The position numbers and the translations under genes were made by a program. This document shows positions 1-8,244 of a DNA stretch of 12,049 nt, one piece after another. The number at the start of each line of letters is the position of its first letter. The stretch's first letter is position 1. Below the pieces are notes generated by a model. That model was not told the DNA's origin, searched no databases, and worked only from the letters and a program-made list of their open reading frames with translations. The DNA is from JBIOYL01 sp044870185 (GTDB lineage Bacteria > Actinomycetota > CALGFH01), in assembly GCA_044870185.1 (NCBI GenBank), contig JBIOYL010000280.1:1-12049 (forward strand), given 5' to 3'.

Positions 1-2050
1 CCGCGCGCGCCTGGCCGCGGGCGGCGGCCAGGCGCGGCTTGGCCAGCTCGACCCCCCAGTCGGCGAGCTCACCCCAGGTGAACGCGTACAGCGCGCGGGC
101 CGCCGAGGCCGGGTCGAAGCGCTCGTAGGCGGCCTGGACGGTCGCCCGGGTGGCGTCCAGGCGGGACAGCAGCCAGCGGTCGGCCAGGCTGCGCTCGGCC
201 GGGGAGGGCGGGGCGGGCGACCCCGGCGGGTCAGTTGGCTCGGGCGGGGCGGGCGGGGGGTTGTCGCCGAGGGCCGACAGCACGAACCGGCCGAGGTTCC
301 ACAGCTTGTTGGCGAAGTTGCGGGCGCCCTCCACCCACTCCTCGGCCAGCGGCACGTCGCTGCCCGGGTTGGCGCCGCGCACCAGCGCGAAGCGCACGGC
401 GTCGGTGCCGTAGCGGTCCATCAGCTCAAGCGGGTCGATCACGTTGCCGAACGACTTGGACATCTTCCTGCCCAGCGCGTCACGTACCATGCCGTGGATG
501 GCGACCACCTCGAACGGCGTCGGGGGCTGGAAGTGGCAGCCGAACATCAGCATGCGCGCGACCCAGAAGAAGATGATGTCGTAGCCGGTCACCAGCACCG
601 ACGTCGGGTAGAAGGCGGCCAGGTCGGGGGTCGGGTCGGGCCAGCCGAGCGTCGAGAACGGCCACAGCCCGCTGGAGAACCAGGTGTCCAGCACGTCGGG
701 GTCCTGGGTGAGCCGGCCGCTGCCGCAGCGGGCGCAGGCGGCCGGGTCGGTGCGGCGCACCGTCACGTGCCCGTCCGGGCAGTACCAGGCCGGGATGCGG
801 TGACCCCACCACAGCTGGCGGGACACGCACCAGTCGCGGATGTTCTCCATCCAGGCGAAGAACGTCCTGGCGAAGCGGGCCGGCTCGAAGCGGGTCCGCC
901 CGGAGCGCACGACCGCCATGGCCTGCTCGGCCAGCGGCCGGGTGGCCACGAACCACTGCAGCGACAGCCGCGGCTCCACCTCGGTCGCGCAGCGGTAGCA
1001 GTGGCCGACCGCGTGCGGCGCCTCGTCCACCCCCACGAGCAGCCCGAGCTCGTCGAGCGCCTGCTTGACCGCCGCGCGGGCGGCATAGCGGTCCAGCCCC
1101 TCGAAGCGCCCGCCGGCCGCGTTGACGACCGCCTCCTCGGTGAGGATGTCCACCGCCGGCAGGCCGTGGCGCTCGGCGAGCTCGTAGTCGTTGGGGTCGT
1201 GGGCGGGGGTCACCTTGACGGCGCCCGTGCCGAAGGACGGGTCCACCGCCTCGTCGGCGACGATCGGGATGTCGCGCTCGACCAGGGGCAGGCGCACGGT
1301 GCGCCCGACCAGGCCGGCGTAGCGCGGGTCGCCGGGGTGGACGGCCACGGCGGTGTCGCCGAGCATCGTCTCGGCCCGGGAGGTGGCCACGACCACCGAC
1401 CCCGACCCGTCGGCGAGCGGGTAGCGCAGCCGGGCGAGCTCGCCGGGCACCTCCTCGTGCTCCACCTCGATGTCGGACAGGGCGGTCAAGCAGCGCGGGC
1501 ACCAGTTGATGATGCGCCGGCCCCGGTACAGAAGGCCCTGCTCGTACAGGCTGACGAACACCTCGCGCACGGCGCGGGACAGGCCCTGGTCCATGGTGAA
1601 GCGCTCGCGGGTCCAGTCCACCGAGTCGCCCAGCCGCTTCATCTGGTCGAGGATCCGCCCGCCCGAGGCGGCCTTCCACGCCCACACCCGCTCGACGAAC
1701 GCCTCCCGGCCGAGGTCGAAGCGGGTCTTGCCCTGTTTGGCGAGCTCGCGCTCGACCACGTTCTGGGTGGCGATGCCGGCGTGGTCCATGCCGGGCAGCC
1801 ACAGCACCTCGTCGCCGCGCATGCGGTGGAAGCGGGCCAGGTAGTCCTGGATGGTGTGGTCGAGCGCGTGGCCGATGTGCAGCGAGCCGGTGACGTTGGG
1901 TGGCGGCAGCGCCATGCTGAACCGCGGCCGGCCGTCCTCGCGCCGGGCGGTGAAGACGCCGGCGTCGATCCAGCGCCGGTAGGTGGGCTCCTCGACCGCC
2001 TTCGGGTCGTAGGTCTTGGGCAGCTCAGGCCGGCGGGCTGCGACGGTCAC
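1..2050 (-). CDS. valS: Valyl-tRNA synthetase, partial (C-terminus beyond left edge)
   Basis: Class I aminoacyl-tRNA synthetase that charges tRNA-Val with valine in the cytoplasm and hydrolyses mischarged threonine. About 683 residues are visible. The nucleotide-binding motif HIGH is at residues 58–61 (context PPPNVTGSLHIGHAL) and KMSKS at 529–533, followed by SFGN, with a CP1 editing region between them. The segment DVLDTWFSSGLWPFSTLGW is typical of ValRS. Bacterial ValRS is usually about 860–900 residues, so the end of the anticodon-binding region and the C-terminal coiled coil are missing only because the window ends. The GTG start at 2050 is chosen because a GAGGAG site (2059–2064) lies 8 bases upstream and the protein then begins VTVAARRPELPKTYDPK, a normal ValRS N-terminus. 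It lies 218 bases downstream of clpX on the same strand, an arrangement known in actinobacteria. No T-box was seen upstream. Identity is very secure. Confidence 0.97.
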   Translation of the reverse strand, partial: MTVAARRPELPKTYDPKAVEEPTYRRWIDAGVFTARREDGRPRFSMALPPPNVTGSLHIGHALDHTIQDYLARFHRMRGDEVLWLPGMDHAGIATQNVVERELAKQGKTRFDLGREAFVERVWAWKAASGGRILDQMKRLGDSVDWTRERFTMDQGLSRAVREVFVSLYEQGLLYRGRRIINWCPRCLTALSDIEVEHEEVPGELARLRYPLADGSGSVVVATSRAETMLGDTAVAVHPGDPRYAGLVGRTVRLPLVERDIPIVADEAVDPSFGTGAVKVTPAHDPNDYELAERHGLPAVDILTEEAVVNAAGGRFEGLDRYAARAAVKQALDELGLLVGVDEAPHAVGHCYRCATEVEPRLSLQWFVATRPLAEQAMAVVRSGRTRFEPARFARTFFAWMENIRDWCVSRQLWWGHRIPAWYCPDGHVTVRRTDPAACARCGSGRLTQDPDVLDTWFSSGLWPFSTLGWPDPTPDLAAFYPTSVLVTGYDIIFFWVARMLMFGCHFQPPTPFEVVAIHGMVRDALGRKMSKSFGNVIDPLELMDRYGTDAVRFALVRGANPGSDVPLAEEWVEGARNFANKLWNLGRFVLSALGDNPPPAPPEPTDPPGSPAPPSPAERSLADRWLLSRLDATRATVQAAYERFDPASAARALYAFTWGELADWGVELAKPRLAAARGQARA

Positions 2051-2268
2051 GGAAATGGCTCCTCAGGCGTTGGCCGCCCGCTGGGGGCGGATCGAGCAGG
2101 TTGGATGGCGGCGGGGCCCGGCGAGCACCGGCCGGGGCCGGGCGAGCGTCGGGCGGCGGGGGCGGGCGGGTCGCCGGCCTGCCGCGCGGGCTAGGCGGGT
2201 ACTCGCCAGGCAGAGGCGGTCTGGGCCGCCAGCGTCGCCGCGAATCTGCTCACGTTCCCCCCAGCGCC

Positions 2269-3549
<1,281 letters not shown>

Positions 3550-3610
3550 CTGTCGTCCCCTTCAGCGATCGCGACGCGTGCAGCGGGTCGATTGCTGGAG
3601 CGTACGCGCC

Positions 3611-3634
3611 CGGTGCGGCGTCCCGCCAGCACCG
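3611..3634 (-). promoter_or_regulatory. Stable hairpin in the clpP–clpX intergenic region
   Basis: In the 96 bases between the clpP stop and the clpX start there is an inverted repeat CGGTGC-GGCG … CGCC-A-GCACCG. It gives ten pairs with one bulged base and a three-base loop. No U-run follows it on the minus strand, so a classical intrinsic terminator is unlikely. It could be an attenuator, an RNA processing or stabilising stem that sets the clpP:clpX ratio, or a weak terminator of the kind found in GC-rich genomes. The pairing is seen in the sequence; the role is inference. Confidence 0.4.
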
Positions 3635-3645
3635 CCCGCGGATTG

Positions 3646-4290
3646 TCAGCGGGCCGCGGCCGCGGCTGCCGCGGCGGCGAGCTCGTCGACGGTCCGGCGG
3701 CTCTCGATGATCTCGTCGATGATCCCGTACTCCTTGGCCTGCTCGGCGGTCATGATGAAGTCGCGGTCGGTGTCGCGGGACACACGCTCGATCGGCTGGC
3801 CGGTGTGGGCGGCCAGGATCTCGTCGAGCATGCGGCGCATGCGCAGGATCTCGCGGGCCTGGATCTCGATGTCGACGCTCTGGCCCTCGGCGCCCCCCGA
3901 GGGCTGGTGGATGAGCACGCGCGAGTGCGGCAGGCCGTAGCGCTTGCCCTTGGCCCCGGCCGCCAGCAGCACGGCGGCCGCCGAGGCGGCCTGGCCCATG
4001 CACGTGGTGGCCACGTCCGGCTTGATGTACTGCATGGTGTCGTAGATGGCGAGCAGCGCCGTCACCGACCCGCCGGGCGAGTTGATGTAGAGCTGGATGT
4101 CCTTGTCCGGGTCCTCGCTCTCCAGGTGCAGCAGCTGCGCCATGACGAGGTTGGCCACGGTGTCGTCGATGGGCGTGCCGAGGAAGACGATGCGCTCGTT
4201 GAGCAGGCGGGAGTAGATGTCGAAGGAGCGCTCCCCCCGGCTGGTCTGCTCGACGACCACCGGGACGAGGTAGTTGCTCACCGGCCGCAT
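3646..4290 (-). CDS. clpP: ATP-dependent Clp protease proteolytic subunit ClpP
   Basis: Serine protease that assembles into heptameric rings forming the degradation chamber for ClpX or ClpC. The product is 214 residues, a normal length. The catalytic triad is S103 (in MGQAASAAA), H128 (in RVLIHQPS) and D177 (in RDTDRDF), placed by matching E. coli S111/H136/D185 (precursor numbering). The ATG at 4290 is chosen because AAGGAG (4296–4301) lies 5 bases upstream and the N-terminus PVVVEQTSRGERSFDIYSRL is canonical. The frame stays open upstream to 4473, but that extra part lies inside tig. The gap to the tig stop is 10 bases. The N-terminal half resembles actinobacterial ClpP1, while GQAASAAAVLLAAG resembles ClpP2. 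The C-terminus ends in a run of nine alanines and an arginine, which looks unstructured. Only one clpP is present at this locus. Confidence 0.97.
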   Translation of the reverse strand: MRPVSNYLVPVVVEQTSRGERSFDIYSRLLNERIVFLGTPIDDTVANLVMAQLLHLESEDPDKDIQLYINSPGGSVTALLAIYDTMQYIKPDVATTCMGQAASAAAVLLAAGAKGKRYGLPHSRVLIHQPSGGAEGQSVDIEIQAREILRMRRMLDEILAAHTGQPIERVSRDTDRDFIMTAEQAKEYGIIDEIIESRRTVDELAAAAAAAAAR

Positions 4291-4295
4291 TGCCA

Positions 4296-4301
4296 CTCCT
4301 T
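4296..4301 (-). promoter_or_regulatory. clpP ribosome-binding site overlapping the tig stop codon
   Basis: On the minus strand the sequence reads TAAAGGAGTGGCA followed by ATG. The AAGGAG Shine-Dalgarno shares its first base with the TAA stop of tig (4301–4303). This fixes the clpP start at 4290 and suggests that ribosomes ending tig help to start clpP (translational coupling). Confidence 0.8.
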
Positions 4302-5695
4302 TACGGACTTGAGGACTCACGTGGGTCGCCGTCGGGCGTCGCGTTGCTCGTGGCCGTCTCGATGGTGCCGCTCGCCTCCTCGGGTGCGGGTGCAGCCGCT
4401 CCCCCGCCGCCGGCCGGCTGCACGTCGGCATGTTCGACCAGGAACGCAAGAGCCTTCGACCGCAGGATAGCATCCCGGATGGCGCCGCCCTGGCCTGACG
4501 CCAGGGCGGCGCGCACCTCGGCCGGGCTGCGCCCGACCCGCCGCGCCTGACGCTGGACCTCCGCCTCGAGCTCCTCCTCGGATGCCTGCATCCCCTCGGC
4601 CTCGGCCACCGCCTCCAGCACGAGCTGGGCTTTCACCGCCTTCTCGGCCTGGGCGCGCAGGTCGGCCTCGACCTGCTGCTGGGTCTGGTCGGTGGCCTGG
4701 AGGTACTGGTCCAGCGGCATGCCCGTGGCGGCAAGCTGCCGGGCGAAGCGGTCGGCCCGGTAGTGGAGCTCGTCGCGGACCAGCGCCTGGGGCAGGGGCA
4801 CGTCGACCAGGGCGAGATAGGTCTCCAGCACCCGACTCTCGAGCTCGGCGGCCCGCTGCCCGGCGGCGGCCTGCTCGGTGCGCCGGCGCAGGTCGGCCTT
4901 GAGCTCCTCCAGCGTGTCGAACTCGCTGGCCTCCTGGGCGAAGTCGTCGTCGAGCGCGGGCAGGATCTTGGTCTTGGCCTCCTTGACCAGCACCGAGAAG
5001 GTCACCTCCTGGCCGGCGAGCTGGCCGGCGGCCTCGGGCACGGTCGCGTTGAAACGCAGGATGTCCCCTTTGCGCGTGCCGTCGAGCTCGGCGTCCAGCT
5101 CCGGCACGACCGACCCGGAGCCGAGCTCGTACAGGAAGTCGGTGCGGGTCAGCTCGGGGATCTCCTGGATGTGGCGGGTGGCACGCAGGTCGATCTGGGC
5201 GAAGTCACCCTTGGTGAGCGGCCGTCCGATCACCTCGAGCCGGGCGAAGCGATCGCGCAGCCGGTCGAGCTGGGCGTCGACGTGCTCGTCGGTGACCCCC
5301 AGGTCGGGCGCCTCGACCTTGATCCCCCGGTAGGGGGGCAGGTCCACCTTGGGCTTGACCTCGACCGTGGCCGAGAACTCCAGCGGCTGCCCGGCCGTGT
5401 AGGCGGGCGAGGAGACCTCGGCGCGCGACAGGGGCTCGACGCCGAGCGCCTCGACCGCCTTGGCGAAGAACTCCGGCACCGCCTCGTGCTCGATCGCCTC
5501 GGCCACGAGCGCGTCCCGGCCGATGCGGGCCTCGATCACCCGGCGAGGCACCTTGCCCTTGCGGAACCCGGGCACCTTGACCTCCCGGGCCAGCCGGCGT
5601 GCGGTCCGATCGATGGCAGGAGCGAGCTCGTCAGGGTCCACGACGATCGTGATCTTGACCTTGGTGGGCTCGACTGACTCGACGGTGCTGCGCAC
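4301..5695 (-). CDS. tig: Trigger factor (ribosome-associated chaperone / peptidyl-prolyl isomerase)
   Basis: Chaperone that binds the ribosome near the exit tunnel and shields nascent chains; it also has FKBP-type prolyl isomerase activity. The product is 464 residues, a typical length. The N-terminal ribosome-binding domain carries the signature GFRKGKVP at 43–50. A PPIase domain spans roughly 157–240 (beginning near the KGDFAQIDL segment). The helical SurA-like C-terminal domain spans roughly 250–425. The last 38 or so residues (427–464) are rich in Gly, Ala, Pro, Ser and acidic residues and are probably disordered. The start is GTG at 5695, with GGAGG at 5701–5705 five bases upstream. It heads the tig–clpP–clpX block and has a leader of about 260 bases with strong hairpins. 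Its C-terminal end is 10 bases from clpP. Confidence 0.96.
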   Translation of the reverse strand: MRSTVESVEPTKVKITIVVDPDELAPAIDRTARRLAREVKVPGFRKGKVPRRVIEARIGRDALVAEAIEHEAVPEFFAKAVEALGVEPLSRAEVSSPAYTAGQPLEFSATVEVKPKVDLPPYRGIKVEAPDLGVTDEHVDAQLDRLRDRFARLEVIGRPLTKGDFAQIDLRATRHIQEIPELTRTDFLYELGSGSVVPELDAELDGTRKGDILRFNATVPEAAGQLAGQEVTFSVLVKEAKTKILPALDDDFAQEASEFDTLEELKADLRRRTEQAAAGQRAAELESRVLETYLALVDVPLPQALVRDELHYRADRFARQLAATGMPLDQYLQATDQTQQQVEADLRAQAEKAVKAQLVLEAVAEAEGMQASEEELEAEVQRQARRVGRSPAEVRAALASGQGGAIRDAILRSKALAFLVEHADVQPAGGGGAAAPAPEEASGTIETATSNATPDGDPRESSSP

Positions 5696-5752
5696 AGGTG
5701 CCTCCGCAACGGTCTACCGGGACGGTCTAGGACAGGTCGGCTGCTGACGTGT

Positions 5753-5801
5753 GGGGCCCGCCCGGCCCCTCGGCGGCCGGCGGCGCCCGAAGGCCGCCGG
5801 C
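5753..5801 (-). promoter_or_regulatory. Two tandem GC-rich hairpins upstream of tig
   Basis: Stem A has perfect 9-base arms GCCGGCGGC (5776–5784) and GCCGCCGGC (5793–5801). On the minus-strand RNA the loop contains UUCG, which can close with a further C–G pair. Stem B pairs GGGGCC (5753–5758) with GGCCCC (5764–5769) around a five-base loop. They end about 57 bases before the tig GTG. No U-run follows. They may be leader structures of the tig mRNA, or they may act as a barrier to read-through from the upstream transporter gene. The pairing is seen; the function is inferred. Confidence 0.45.
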
Positions 5802-5851
5802 ACCCGGCGCCGCGTCCGCAAGCCGTCCGGGCAAGGTGGGCAGGCTCGGCC

Positions 5852-5876
5852 AGTATACGCGCGGCCCCTGGGCCGC
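5852..5876 (-). promoter_or_regulatory. Possible tig promoter -10 box with adjacent palindrome
   Basis: On the minus strand TATACT (5857 to 5852) closely matches the -10 consensus and would place the transcript start about 150 bases before tig. Immediately upstream, in the spacer where a regulator could bind, is the inverted repeat GCGGCCC-CT-GGGCCGC (5861–5876). There is no convincing -35 hexamer, so either the promoter needs an activator or the match is chance in GC-rich DNA. No ClgR- or HspR-type box was recognised. Confidence 0.3.
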
Positions 5877-5919
5877 CCGGGTGGGCGTGACGGGTGGTCG
5901 GGCGGGGCCGAGCCGTGCT

Positions 5920-5936
5920 CCGCAGGGCGCCTGCGG
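5920..5936 (-). terminator. Terminator-like hairpin after the CDF transporter gene
   Basis: Perfect 7-base arms CCGCAGG (5920–5926) and CCTGCGG (5930–5936) around a three-base loop lie 20 bases beyond the stop codon of the cation diffusion facilitator gene. It lacks a U-run, as many actinobacterial terminators do. It probably marks the end of the metal-module transcript before the tig promoter region. Confidence 0.4.
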
Positions 5937-5956
5937 CTGCGGCAGGCCGGTTCGGC

Positions 5957-6976
5957 TCAGACGGTGGGCTCGTCGGGCGGTGCGACCGGCGTGACAGGCG
6001 GCGCGGTGGGCCGGTCGGGCGGCGCGGCCGGCGTGGCGGGCCGGAAGACGTCCGGTTCGAGGTAGATGAGCTGCGCGCTCGGCACCTGCTCGCGGATGCG
6101 CGCCTCGGCGTCGTTGACCGCCCGGGCCACCTCGGCAAACGACAGCTCCGGGTCGAACTCGACCTTGGCCCCGACGAGCAGCTCGTCGGGACCAAGGTGC
6201 ATGGTGCGCAGATGGATGAGCCGGCGGACGTGCGGGGTGCCGGCCAGCGCGCGCCGGATGGCGGCCACCCGGCGCGGGCTGGCCGCCTCGCCGACCAGAA
6301 GGCTGCGCATCTCGGTGCCGACGACGACGGCGATGCTGGTGAGCAGCAGGCCGATCGCGATGCTGCCGAGCGCGTCGAAGCGGGCGTTGCCGGTCGCGAC
6401 GGCCAGGGTGATGCCGACCAGGGCGAAGCAGAGGCCGAGCAGCGCGCCGGTGTCCTCGAGGAGCACGACCGGCAGCTCGGGGCTCTTGGTGTGCCGGATG
6501 AACGACCACCACGACTGGTCGCGCCGGGCCGGGCCGGCCTCGTGCACGGCGGTCCGCAGCGACCCGGCCTCCAGCACGACGGCCACGCCGAGGGTCGCGA
6601 ACGCCCAGATGGGCGAGTCGATCGCGTGGGGATGGCGCAGCTTCTCGACGCCTTCGTACAAGGCGAACAGCCCGCCGACGGTGAACAGCACGACCGCGAC
6701 GAGGAAGGCCCAGAAGTAGCGCTCCCGCCCGTACCCGAAGGGATGGTCGGGCGTCGGCGCCTGGCCGCTCCGCCGGCCGCCGAGGACGAGCAGGCCCTGG
6801 TTGCCGGAGTCGGCGACGGAGTGGATCGCCTCGGCCAGCATCGAGCTGGCGCCGGTGACCAGGAAGGCGACGAGCTTGGCGGTCGCGATCCCGAGGTTGG
6901 CCAGCAGGGCGGCCAGGATCGCGCGGCGGCCGCTGTGGTTCATGCGAGCGGCCCCGTCGGAATCGGCGGCGTCCAT
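5957..6976 (-). CDS. Cation diffusion facilitator (CDF) family transporter, ZnT9-like
   Basis: Membrane transporter that exports divalent metal ions, usually zinc or related ions, in exchange for protons. The product is 339 residues. About six membrane segments are visible (roughly 19–41, 45–66, 87–107, 123–142, 169–191, 202–220), followed by a cytoplasmic domain (roughly 225–310). The second segment carries H52 and D56 (IHSVADSGNQ). The fifth carries E174–D175 (LLEDTGALLG) in place of the common HxxxD, which with GRRSGQAPTPDHPFGYGRER suggests the ZnT9-like branch (from memory of the family). The C-terminus is a proline-rich tail made of two 14-residue repeats. The start is ATG at 6976; ATG at 6943 (MNHSGRR) is equally possible because neither has a strong ribosome-binding site. 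It lies 53 bases after the YHS permease and likely shares its transcript with csoR. The substrate is not determinable from sequence alone. Confidence 0.9.
   Translation of the reverse strand: MDAADSDGAARMNHSGRRAILAALLANLGIATAKLVAFLVTGASSMLAEAIHSVADSGNQGLLVLGGRRSGQAPTPDHPFGYGRERYFWAFLVAVVLFTVGGLFALYEGVEKLRHPHAIDSPIWAFATLGVAVVLEAGSLRTAVHEAGPARRDQSWWSFIRHTKSPELPVVLLEDTGALLGLCFALVGITLAVATGNARFDALGSIAIGLLLTSIAVVVGTEMRSLLVGEAASPRRVAAIRRALAGTPHVRRLIHLRTMHLGPDELLVGAKVEFDPELSFAEVARAVNDAEARIREQVPSAQLIYLEPDVFRPATPAAPPDRPTAPPVTPVAPPDEPTV
5963..6040 (-). repeat. Two-copy direct repeat encoding the CDF proline-rich tail
   Basis: Two 36-base copies (5963–5998 and 6005–6040) match at about 30 of 36 positions with a 42-base period. 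In protein they give PATPAAPPDRPTAP (313–326) followed by PVTPVAPPDEPTV (327–339). The period is 14 codons, so changes in copy number keep the frame. This looks like a recent tandem duplication in a non-conserved tail. Confidence 0.7.
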
Positions 6977-7029
6977 GGCAACGACCCTACCACCGGGCCG
7001 CTCGGCCGTTCCGCATGGACGGCGGGCGG

Positions 7030-8124
7030 TCAGCGGGCGGGCGCCGAGCGCCGGGCCGGAGTGTGGCCGGGGTCGACCAGGAACCGGTCGCGGCAGTGGT
7101 CGGAGCAGAAGTACCAGGTCTGGCCCGCCTGCTCGGCGGTGGCCGGCGCGTGGGCCCTTGCCACCTGCATGCCGCACACCGGGTCGATGGCGTAGGCCAG
7201 GCCGCCGCCGAAGCGCTCGCGGTTGCGGGCCAGCCACCACAGCAACCCGAACACGCCCAGGAAGACGAGGTTCAGGACGGTGGTGGAGTTCCAGGCGAAG
7301 CCGGTGGGCACGATCTGGGCCGGGCGGGTCTGCGGGACGACGCCGAACAGCGTGAACAGCCCCTCCACGGCCAGCCCTGCGGCCGCCATGACCGCCCAGA
7401 ACAGGCCGAGGAGCCGCAGGGCAAGCCTGCCGCCGTAGAACTTCCGGTAGCTCAGGAGCAGCGGCAGGCTGATCAGGTCGGCGAAGATGAAGCTGACCAC
7501 GCCGCCGAAGCTGATGCCGCCATGCCACAGCGCGGCCGCCATGGGCACGTTGCCGATCGAGCAGACGAAGCTGATCAGCGCGATGAACGGGCCGACGAGC
7601 ACGTTCTCGACGCTGGTCCAGAACCCGTGGCCGTGCAGGAACACGGCGTTCCACGCCTGCACGGGCACCAGCACGGCCAGCAGGCCGGCCACCAGGTAGC
7701 CGACCACGAGCTCTTTCCGCAGCATCGTGAGGTCGGCCATGGTGGAGCTGGCCGCGTCGGCCCAGCCCGCCTTGGAGCGCAGCCTGACCGGCCAAGGCTG
7801 CGCCTGCAGCGCCGCGCCGTCCGCGTCCCCGCCGTAGTGCTCGTGGCCTTCGCCTCCCCCACCGGCGGGGTCGAGGCGGCTGCGGGCCTGCTCGACGAGC
7901 CCGCGGCCGAGCACGACGCCGCCGAGCAGGACGAGCAGCACGATCATGATCGGGCCGCCGACGAACTCGGCGGCCGCGAACTGCCAGCCCATGAGCACGA
8001 GCAGCACGATGCCGAGCTCGAGCACCAGGTTGGTCGAGGCGAACATGAACACCGTCGCCGACAGGAAGTCGCCGCCCTTGGCGAACAGTGACTTCGCCAT
8101 GGCCGTGGCCGCAGGGTCTGCCAC
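7030..8124 (-). CDS. Permease (DUF318/ArsP-like) with C-terminal YHS domain, probably N-terminally broken
   Basis: The open frame gives 364 residues from a GTG at 8124 that has no ribosome-binding site. It begins PAATAMAKSLFAKGGDF, which corresponds to the middle of the first half of DUF318-type permeases rather than to a natural N-terminus. Membrane segments lie near 22–48, 54–77, 139–157, 173–200, 203–225, 236–260 and 282–299. The second-half motif CSIGNVPMAAALW is intact (C188, S189), but its partner motif in the first half is absent. A hydrophilic loop at 85–105 contains HEH. The C-terminal YHS domain has DPVCGM (314–319) and YFCSDHC (338–344; C317, C340, C344), a metal-binding module. 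The gene lies between csoR and a CDF transporter, so a role in metal export or handling is inferred. As written it would lack an essential part, so it is either a decaying gene or contains a sequence or assembly error. Confidence 0.8.
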   Translation of the reverse strand: MADPAATAMAKSLFAKGGDFLSATVFMFASTNLVLELGIVLLVLMGWQFAAAEFVGGPIMIVLLVLLGGVVLGRGLVEQARSRLDPAGGGGEGHEHYGGDADGAALQAQPWPVRLRSKAGWADAASSTMADLTMLRKELVVGYLVAGLLAVLVPVQAWNAVFLHGHGFWTSVENVLVGPFIALISFVCSIGNVPMAAALWHGGISFGGVVSFIFADLISLPLLLSYRKFYGGRLALRLLGLFWAVMAAAGLAVEGLFTLFGVVPQTRPAQIVPTGFAWNSTTVLNLVFLGVFGLLWWLARNRERFGGGLAYAIDPVCGMQVARAHAPATAEQAGQTWYFCSDHCRDRFLVDPGHTPARRSAPAR

Positions 8125-8195
8125 AGCATGAAGAAGCCCTCGCGCAGGCCGGCAGCCACGTCGTGCAGGCCGATGGCGGCGAGCGGGCCGGTCAC
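8125..8195 (-). pseudogene. N-terminal fragment of the same permease in another frame
   Basis: From a GTG at 8195, with GAGG five bases upstream, the reading is VTGPLAAIGLHDVAAG followed by LREGFFMLWQTL. That is a normal N-terminus and first membrane helix start for this permease family. After about codon 28 (near 8112) the frame turns into arginine-rich nonsense, while the frame used by 7030–8124 picks up family-like sequence (ATAMAKSLF). Judged against remembered homologues, about 50 residues between WQTL and the ATAMAKSLF segment are missing and the frame has shifted. The start lies 49 bases after the csoR stop, as expected for the second gene of an operon. Confidence 0.6.
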
Positions 8196-8244
8196 CGAGG
8201 CCTCGCCGGCGGCCCGGGTCCGCGCCGCCTGGGCGCCGGCCAGG

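Noticed and set aside
494..2194. Long open frame on the plus strand (566 codons) opposite valS
   Set aside because: It is the GC-rich antisense shadow of valS. The translation has no recognisable domain and is dominated by repeats of Val, Gly, Arg and His, while valS in the other strand has full HIGH and KMSKS motifs.
2051..2268. T-box riboswitch, terminator or promoter in the clpX–valS gap
   Set aside because: No T-box consensus was found. A GGCGG/CCGCC stem at 2215–2230 is only five pairs and is expected by chance in such GC-rich DNA. No -10/-35 pair or ClgR-type box was convincing, and no small gene was seen.
4291..4473. N-terminal extension of clpP to an upstream start at 4473
   Set aside because: The extra 61 codons overlap tig in another frame and are arginine- and proline-rich. 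The strong AAGGAG site supports the start at 4290.
5894..7195. 433-codon plus-strand frame opposite the CDF gene
   Set aside because: Shadow of the CDF coding sequence and the adjoining non-coding DNA; no domains are visible.
7944..8195. Separate 83-residue protein starting at 8195
   Set aside because: Only the first 28 or so residues look like protein; the rest is Arg/Ser/Cys-rich out-of-frame reading of the permease. It is better explained as the permease's broken N-terminus.
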